NCBI GenBank assembly: GCA_027493935.1
Contig: JAOSJV010000001.1
Coordinates: 558,001 to 622,000, forward strand
Source: Burkholderiales bacterium
GTDB taxonomy: Bacteria; Pseudomonadota; Gammaproteobacteria; Burkholderiales; SG8-39
Reading direction: 5' to 3'
DNA: 64,000 bases
Made by a program: the position numbers and the translations under genes. The notes under the pieces are model-generated. The model made no database searches. It was not told the origin of the DNA and saw nothing but the letters and a program-made list of their open reading frames with translations. Within the stretch, counting starts at the first letter, position 1, and every line of letters begins with the position of its first letter. Shown here piece after piece: positions 58,901 to 64,000 of the stretch.

Positions 58901-59668
58901 ATGCAGACGCGGATCCGCACGGCCTTCCAGCCGATCATGAGCGCGCGCGGGCAGATCGTCGCGTACGAGGCGCTGCTGCGCTTTCGCGACGGCGAGAACA
59001 AGCCCGAAGCGCGCGAGGCCTCGTTCCGGCGCTGGGAAGGCACCGGCTACATCGGTACCGTGGACGTCGCGGTGCTCAAGCAGGCAGTGGCGGCGCTCGC
59101 CCTGCTCCACCCCTCGATCTCGGTCAGCGTGAACGTCTCGTCCATCACGGTGACGCAGCACGCCGCGCGCTATCTGCGCGAGCTCGCCGACCTGGGAGCG
59201 CTCGCAAAGCGCCTGATCATCGAGATCACCGATGCGGTCGTACCGCAGGATCCCCGGTCGCTGCTCGACTTCGCGAAGGAGTGCGCCTGGCACCGCGTGC
59301 GCGTGGCGCTCGACGACTGTGCGCCCGGCCTGCCGCGCTGCGAGGAGAAGGTGCTGCGCCGGCTGCGCCCGAAGCTCGTCAAGCTCGACCGCAAGGCGGT
59401 CTCGACGGCGTTCCAGGCGCCCGACGAGGAGCCGCTGCGGGCGCTGATCGAGCTCGCCCGCTCGCTCGGCTGCCGCGCCGTCGCGCAGGGCATCGACAGC
59501 CAGGCGAAGCTCGACTGGGCCTATGCGCTCGGCGTGCGCCACTTCCAGGGGTTCCTCGTCGGGCACCCGCGCCAGTTCCCGCTGCTCGACGATCAGGTCG
59601 CGTTCCGCCATCCCGATCTCACCCAGCCGCCGCGGGATCTCGACAGCGCGCCCTCGATCGCGGCCTGA
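58901..59668 (+). CDS. EAL-domain protein, probably degenerate
   Basis: The 255-residue protein is a stand-alone EAL domain (c-di-GMP phosphodiesterase fold): AFQPIMSARGQIVAYEALLR, SISVSVNVSSITVTQ, LIIEITDAVV, RVALDDCAPGLPRCEE, PKLVKLDRKAV, GVRHFQGFLVG. Most metal-site residues are kept, but the canonical A-E-G-V-E motif reads AQGID, changing a Glu needed for catalysis, and DDFGTG is DDCAPG. Activity is doubtful; it may bind c-di-GMP or act in protein contacts. No GGDEF or membrane segments. ATG 58901 is preferred to an upstream TTG. The frame is intact. Confidence 0.85.
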   Translation: MQTRIRTAFQPIMSARGQIVAYEALLRFRDGENKPEAREASFRRWEGTGYIGTVDVAVLKQAVAALALLHPSISVSVNVSSITVTQHAARYLRELADLGALAKRLIIEITDAVVPQDPRSLLDFAKECAWHRVRVALDDCAPGLPRCEEKVLRRLRPKLVKLDRKAVSTAFQAPDEEPLRALIELARSLGCRAVAQGIDSQAKLDWAYALGVRHFQGFLVGHPRQFPLLDDQVAFRHPDLTQPPRDLDSAPSIAA

Positions 59669-59692
59669 CCGGGCGCCGCGGTCAGCGGGGCG

Positions 59693-60505
59693 TCAGCGCC
59701 TGTCGCGCGCGCGGTCCATGAGCGGCTTCATCTGGCCGCCGTCGATCTCGATCATCGTGCCGTTCACGAAGTGCGCGAGCGGCGAGCAGAGGTAGGCGAC
59801 CAGATTCGCGACCTCCTCCACCTCGGCGATGCGCCCGAGCGGAATCGACGCCGGCGCGAGCTGGTCCGCCTCGTCGAGGCTGAGCTTCATGTCGCGCGCC
59901 ATCGCCTTCACCAGTCCGGCCCAGCGCTCGGTGCGCACCGGACCCGGATTCACCGCGCAGAAGCTGATGTTGTGCCTGCCGTACTGGCCGGCGAGCGACA
60001 TGGTGAGGTTCTGCCCGGCCGCATTCGCTGCGCCGGGGCAGATCTCCCAGTACGACTCCTTGACCCCGTCGTTGCCGATCAGGTTCACGACCCGGCCGCC
60101 GCCTTGCTTCAGCATGTAGGGCAGCGTGTAGCGCGTGCAGCGCACGTAGCCGAAGAACTTGAGCGCGAGGCCCGCCTCCCATTGCTCGTCGGTCAGCGAC
60201 TCGATCGTGCCGCCGGCCGCGGCGCCAGCGTTGTTGACCAGGATGTCGATGCGGCCGAGCGCCTTCGCCGCGCCGTCGATGAAGCTCTTGCAGTCGGCCG
60301 GCTTGGTGAGGTCGGCGGGAATCGGATGGATCTTCCGGCCGGTGGCTTTCGCGATCCCGGCGGCGGCGGCCTCCAGCTGGTCCTTGCGCCGCGCGCAGAC
60401 CGCCACATCGACGCCCTCTTTCGCGAGCGCGAGCGCGATGCCCTTGCCGATGCCCTCGCTGCCGCCGGTGACGACGGCGGTCTTGCCTTGCAGCTTGAGA
60501 TCCAT
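59693..60505 (-). CDS. Short-chain dehydrogenase with altered active site
   Basis: The 270-residue SDR has TAVVTGGSEGIGKGIALALA, IDILVNNAGAAAGGTIES and the C-terminal NGTMIEIDGGQMKP. The active-site segment reads VNLIGNDGVKESYWEICPGA then ANAAGQNLTM, with no Tyr-x3-Lys; Asn sits at the Lys position and Pro at the Tyr position, similar to the SDR at 57240. The frame is intact, so the change is not an assembly artefact. It may be a redox enzyme with alternative catalysis or a lyase/hydratase-type SDR. Upstream 60506-60749 holds only a GC-rich gap before the divergent hydrolase. Confidence 0.9.
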   Translation of the reverse strand: MDLKLQGKTAVVTGGSEGIGKGIALALAKEGVDVAVCARRKDQLEAAAAGIAKATGRKIHPIPADLTKPADCKSFIDGAAKALGRIDILVNNAGAAAGGTIESLTDEQWEAGLALKFFGYVRCTRYTLPYMLKQGGGRVVNLIGNDGVKESYWEICPGAANAAGQNLTMSLAGQYGRHNISFCAVNPGPVRTERWAGLVKAMARDMKLSLDEADQLAPASIPLGRIAEVEEVANLVAYLCSPLAHFVNGTMIEIDGGQMKPLMDRARDRR

Positions 60506-60749
60506 GCCGATCCTCCTCTCGGTGCCGGGTAGGCACGCGCGCCGCGCGCGCCGGCCGCTAGTCTACCCGCACCGCCCGGGGACTTGCCGCCCGGACTGCG
60601 CTGGCGGAACATCTCGCGTGGCCGGCGCGCCGCCGGCCGAGGGAGCCCGCATCGATCCGCGGCGCCGTGCTAAAACCCGGCGGGGAGCGCGTCGGCTCGG
60701 CCTGCGGCCGCAGTGTCGTGCACGCGCGCCGAACCTCTTGGGAGCGATC

Positions 60750-61601
60750 ATGCCCTACGCCAAGACAGGCGACGGAATCCGCCTCTACTGGGAAGAGTGC
60801 GGCACGGGCGATCCGGTCGTGTTCATCCATGAGTACGCCGGCGACTATCGCAGCTGGGGGCCGCAAGTGCGGTTTTTCGCGCGGCGCTACCGCTGCATCG
60901 CCTTCAACGCCCGCGGCTATCCGCCCTCCGACGTTCCGCTCGCCGATGCCGCGTACTCGCAGGCGATCGCGCGCGAGGACGTGATCGCGGTGATGGACGC
61001 CGCTGGCGCGCGCGTCGCGCACGTGGTCGGACACTCGATGGGTGCCTACACGGCGCTGCACGTTGCGCTCGACCATCCGCAGCGTTGCCGCTCGCTGGTG
61101 GCGGCCGGCTGCGGCTGGGGCTCTCAGCCCGGCAACCGCGAGGCAATGATGGTCCTTGCGCGCGAGACCGGCGAGATGTTCCGCAACGAGGGCATCGTGG
61201 CGGCGGCGAGGAAGTACGCCTCGGCGCCGATGCGAGCCCAGTTCCAGGCGAAGGACCCGCGTGGCTTCGAGGAGTTCGTGCGCTGGATGTCGGAGCACTC
61301 GGCCGAGGGCCACGCGCTCACGATGTTCAACCTTCAGCTCAGGCGCCCGACAATCGCCGAGCTCGAGCCGCGGTTGCGCGGGCTGCATCTGCCCACTCTC
61401 GTGATCGTCGGCGACGAGGACGAACCGTGCCTCGACGGCAGCCTGATGCTGAAACGCACGATCGCGAACGCAGGCCTGCTGATGCTGCCCTGCGCCGGAC
61501 ACACGATCAACAGCGAGGAGCCGGCGGCGTTCAACGGCGCGCTCGCCGAGTTCTTCGCCGCGGTCGAGCACGGGCGCTGGCGCGCGCGGCCCGCCGTGTA
61601 G
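60750..61601 (+). CDS. Alpha/beta hydrolase
   Basis: The 283-residue protein has DPVVFIHEYAGDYRSWGPQV at the oxyanion region, FNARGYPPSDVP, the nucleophile elbow VVGHSMGAYTALHVALDHPQ, LVIVGDEDEPCLDGS for the acid and LPCAGHTINSEEPAAFN with the catalytic His. This pattern is seen in haloperoxidase-like and ring-cleavage-product hydrolases. GGGAGCG lies before ATG 60750. It is surrounded by SDR and xanthine-dehydrogenase-type genes, so a role in the same catabolism is plausible. Confidence 0.9.
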   Translation: MPYAKTGDGIRLYWEECGTGDPVVFIHEYAGDYRSWGPQVRFFARRYRCIAFNARGYPPSDVPLADAAYSQAIAREDVIAVMDAAGARVAHVVGHSMGAYTALHVALDHPQRCRSLVAAGCGWGSQPGNREAMMVLARETGEMFRNEGIVAAARKYASAPMRAQFQAKDPRGFEEFVRWMSEHSAEGHALTMFNLQLRRPTIAELEPRLRGLHLPTLVIVGDEDEPCLDGSLMLKRTIANAGLLMLPCAGHTINSEEPAAFNGALAEFFAAVEHGRWRARPAV

Positions 61602-61619
61602 GCGGACTTTGCGCCCGCC

Positions 61620-63794
61620 TCAGCCGCCCGCTGCGAGCAGCCGGTGCAAGCGCACGGGCGTGATCGGCAGCCGCGTCACCGCGCCCGGCCGGCCGAGCGC
61701 GTCGTCGACCGCGGCGGCGATCGCCGCGCCGGCACCGTTGATGCCGGCCTCGCCCGCCCCCTTGACGCCGAGCGGGTTCTGGGTGGCCGGTGCATCCTCG
61801 GTGACGAGCGCCTCGATCGGCGGCACCTCGGCGAGCGTCGGCATCAGGTAGTCGGCGAAGGTGGTCGCGAGCGGCTGGCCGTTCTCGTCGTACACGAGCT
61901 CCTCGAAGAGTGCGCCGCCGATGCCCTGCACGGCGCCGCCGACGATCTGCCCTTCCACCAGCATCGGATTGACCGCCCGGCCGATGTCGTAGGCGACGAC
62001 GAAGCGCTCGACGTGCACCGCGCAGGTGCCCGGATCTAGGCGCACCACGGCGGCATGGATGCCGTATGGATAAGTCATGTGATCGGCGCGGAACCAGCCC
62101 TCCGCGGCGGCCGGCGTGCCGGACGGCGCGGCGCGGAGCTTCTCGCGCAGCGCCTCGGCGGCGGCCTGCACCGCGCAGCCGGTCATCACCGTCACGCGCG
62201 AGGCGAATGCGCCCATGCCGTAGTCGATGCGATCGGTGCGGCCGTGCACGACGCGGATGCGCTCGAGCGGGACCTGCAGCACCTCGGCGCAGATCTGCGC
62301 CATCGCGGTCTCGATGCCCTGACCGATCGAGGCCGCGCCGGTCACCACTTCGACCGTTCCCGCGGCGTCGATCGAGACGACCGCCTTGTCGGCGGGCCCG
62401 AGCCCGCTCTTCTCGACGAAGTAGCCGAGGCCGAGCCCCACGCGCTCGCCGGCCGCGCGCCGGGCCGCGAGCGCCGCCTTGAGGCGCTCGTAATCGAGGT
62501 GGGCGAGCAGCTTGTCGAGCAGGAGCGCGTAGTCGCCCGAGTCGTACACGACGCGGGTGCCGAGGGTGTCGATGCCGCGGTCGAACGGCATCCGCTCGCG
62601 CGGGACGAGATTCGTGCGGCGCACCTCGATCGGGTCGCGGCCGAGGGCGTGCGCGATGGCGTCGAGCAGGCGCTCGCGCGCGAAGGTGCTCTCGTAGCGG
62701 CCGGGCGCGCGGTAGGTGCCGGCGGGCGTCTTGTTGGTGAGGCGCACGTGCACGTTCGCGCGATAGGCCGGAACGACGTACGGACCCGGCAGCATTGCGG
62801 CGGCGAGGTCGGGCACGGTGACGCCGTGCGTGCGCACGTACCCGCCTTGGTCGGAGAAGATCTCGGCTTCGAGCCCGAGGACGAACCCGCGTGCGTCGAT
62901 CGCCGCGCGCAGCCGGTAGCACTGGTCGCGCGAGTGATTCGTCGCCATCAGGTGTTCCTGGCGGTCCTCGACCCATTTCACCGGGCGCTTGAGCCGCAGT
63001 GCGGCGTGGCAGACGAGGACGTCCTCGGGGTAGAGCTCGCCGCGCACGCCGAAGCCGCCGCCGACGTGGCCCTCGATCAGGTGCACCATCTCGTCGGGCA
63101 TGTCGAGCATGCGCGCCACCTGGCCGCGGTTGTAGTGCGGCACCTTCGCCGCGCCGCGCATGGTGAGCACACCCGAGGCCGGATCGAACTCGGCGAGCGC
63201 GCCGCGCGTCTCGAGCGGCACGCCGGTATGGCGGCCGACGGCGACCTCGAGCTCGACCACCCGGTGCGCCGCGGCGAACGCGGCGGCGAGATCGCCGTAG
63301 CTCTTGCGCACTACCGCGACCTCGGTCGATACGCCGGGCAGCGTGGCCGGCATGAACTCGCCCGGCGGATCGGTCGCGCAGATGCACGGCGCGAGCTCCT
63401 CGATGTCGGGAACCACCAGCTCGGCTGCGTCCTCGGCGACGTACGGGTCCTCGGCGAACACGACCGCGACCGGATCGCCGACGTAGCGCACGTAGTCGCG
63501 CGCGAGCACGGTCTGCTGGTAGGGCTCGAGCCCGCCGATCTTGGTCAGCCGGATCTGGATGGGCGGGATGTGCGCGACGTCGGCGAACGCCCAGACCACA
63601 ACCACGCCGGGCAGCCGGCGCGCCGCGGCTGCGTCGATCCCGCGCAGGCGTCCGAACGCGACCGGGGAGCGCACCACCCGCATGTGGAGCTGCGCGGGGG
63701 CGGAGAGGTCGGCCGCGAAGCGGCCCGCGCCGGTGAGAAGCGCGCGGTCCTCGAGCCGCTTGTGCGACACGCCGATATAGCGACGGTCAGCCAT
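61620..63794 (-). CDS. Xanthine-dehydrogenase-family molybdenum-binding subunit
   Basis: The 724-residue protein is the large subunit of an aldehyde-oxidase/xanthine-dehydrogenase/CoxL-type hydroxylase. It has the N-terminal domain (GRFAADLSAPAQLHMRVVRS) and cofactor-binding segments GHVGGGFGVRGELYPEDVLV, TYRAPGRYESTFARERLLDA, GAASIGQGIETAMAQICAEV and the catalytic Glu in GVKGAGEAGINGAG. The form-I CO dehydrogenase loop (AYRCSFR) is not present, so it should hydroxylate an organic substrate with water. Its start overlaps the end of the small-subunit gene by 8 bp. No medium FAD subunit is seen within the window. Confidence 0.93.
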   Translation of the reverse strand: MADRRYIGVSHKRLEDRALLTGAGRFAADLSAPAQLHMRVVRSPVAFGRLRGIDAAAARRLPGVVVVWAFADVAHIPPIQIRLTKIGGLEPYQQTVLARDYVRYVGDPVAVVFAEDPYVAEDAAELVVPDIEELAPCICATDPPGEFMPATLPGVSTEVAVVRKSYGDLAAAFAAAHRVVELEVAVGRHTGVPLETRGALAEFDPASGVLTMRGAAKVPHYNRGQVARMLDMPDEMVHLIEGHVGGGFGVRGELYPEDVLVCHAALRLKRPVKWVEDRQEHLMATNHSRDQCYRLRAAIDARGFVLGLEAEIFSDQGGYVRTHGVTVPDLAAAMLPGPYVVPAYRANVHVRLTNKTPAGTYRAPGRYESTFARERLLDAIAHALGRDPIEVRRTNLVPRERMPFDRGIDTLGTRVVYDSGDYALLLDKLLAHLDYERLKAALAARRAAGERVGLGLGYFVEKSGLGPADKAVVSIDAAGTVEVVTGAASIGQGIETAMAQICAEVLQVPLERIRVVHGRTDRIDYGMGAFASRVTVMTGCAVQAAAEALREKLRAAPSGTPAAAEGWFRADHMTYPYGIHAAVVRLDPGTCAVHVERFVVAYDIGRAVNPMLVEGQIVGGAVQGIGGALFEELVYDENGQPLATTFADYLMPTLAEVPPIEALVTEDAPATQNPLGVKGAGEAGINGAGAAIAAAVDDALGRPGAVTRLPITPVRLHRLLAAGG

Positions 63795-64000
63795 GTCCGG
63801 TCGAGCGCCGCATCCGCGCCGCGCCGGCACGCACCGCCGCGACGATGTTCTGGTAGCCGGTGCAACGGCACAGATTCGACGAGAGGATCTCGCGCAGCGC
63901 CGCGTCGCCGATATCGGGCTCGCGCTCGAGCACGCCGACCGCGAGCATCAGAAACCCCGGCGTGCAGAAGCCGCACTGCAGGCCGTGCGCTTCGTGGAAG
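63787..64000 (-). CDS. 2Fe-2S small subunit of the hydroxylase (5' part outside window)
   Basis: The visible C-terminal 70 residues include [20 protein letters not shown] and [18 protein letters not shown], the CGxC and CRC motifs of the C-terminal helical [2Fe-2S] domain found in CoxS/XdhA-type subunits. It relays electrons from the molybdenum site. The gene runs off the right edge, so the N-terminal plant-ferredoxin-type domain is not seen. The stop at 63787-63789 lies inside the first codons of the large-subunit gene, which implies coupled translation. Confidence 0.95.
   Translation of the reverse strand, partial: FHEAHGLQCGFCTPGFLMLAVGVLEREPDIGDAALREILSSNLCRCTGYQNIVAAVRAGAARMRRSTGHG

Noticed and set aside
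61620..64000. Aerobic CO dehydrogenase (CoxLS)
   Set aside because: The active-site loop specific to form I CoxL (AYRCSFR) is absent; the segment reads TYRAPGRYE. A general molybdenum hydroxylase is the safer call.

Overview
The window is GC-rich bacterial chromosome, most likely from an uncultured or little-studied betaproteobacterium (Burkholderiales/Rhodocyclales-like). The grounds are a CIRCE-controlled groESL, a proteobacterial-type tRNA-Phe with encoded CCA, a VC_2705-type symporter cluster, a LivM-LivG fusion and the overall gene repertoire. Taxonomy is inferred from gene content only.

Layout. 1-2.3 kb: groES-groEL with a CIRCE half-site on the left edge and a terminator. 2.5-10 kb: a radical SAM/SPASM protein, a cytochrome c'-like protein, a Crp/Fnr regulator with an FNR-like box, an ATP-grasp protein, arsR-acr3 arsenite efflux and a small hydrolase operon. 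10-20 kb: signalling genes (OmpR-type regulator, a very large PAS/GAF hybrid kinase, a FixJ-type regulator), a Bcr/CflA-type exporter and several hypotheticals. 20-30 kb: a symporter block (DUF4212 + solute symporter), then a symporter-domain histidine kinase, a receiver protein, a membrane pseudokinase fused to a DnaQ-type exonuclease, and a CBS/nucleotidyltransferase protein.

30.2-34.3 kb: a small island in tRNA-Phe. It carries 87-bp repeats containing a shortened tRNA acceptor/T-arm hairpin, remnants of toxin-antitoxin genes, a complete-looking hipA, a hipB with one frame disruption, and a 15-bp copy of the tRNA 3' end at the far boundary. No integrase was recognised.

34.6-64 kb is catabolic. 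A branched-chain-type ABC transporter is transcribed divergently from an overlapping operon of acyl-CoA ligase, thiolase, DUF35-SDR fusion and cyclase. It is followed by a molybdopterin oxidoreductase operon (FeS protein, NrfD-type anchor, MoaD, catalytic subunit), an IclR regulator with a hydrolase, an overlapping hyuA-hyuB-VOC-CoA ligase operon, three dehydrogenase, hydrolase or cytochrome genes, an EAL protein, and the large and small subunits of a xanthine-dehydrogenase-family enzyme cut by the right edge. Together these suggest uptake and CoA-dependent breakdown of organic or aromatic acids, with membrane electron transfer; the substrates cannot be read from sequence.

Caution: about twenty otherwise well-conserved genes are broken by single-base shifts, nearly all equivalent to one extra base. 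This looks like insertion errors in the assembly rather than gene decay, so such genes are annotated as one CDS across the shift.
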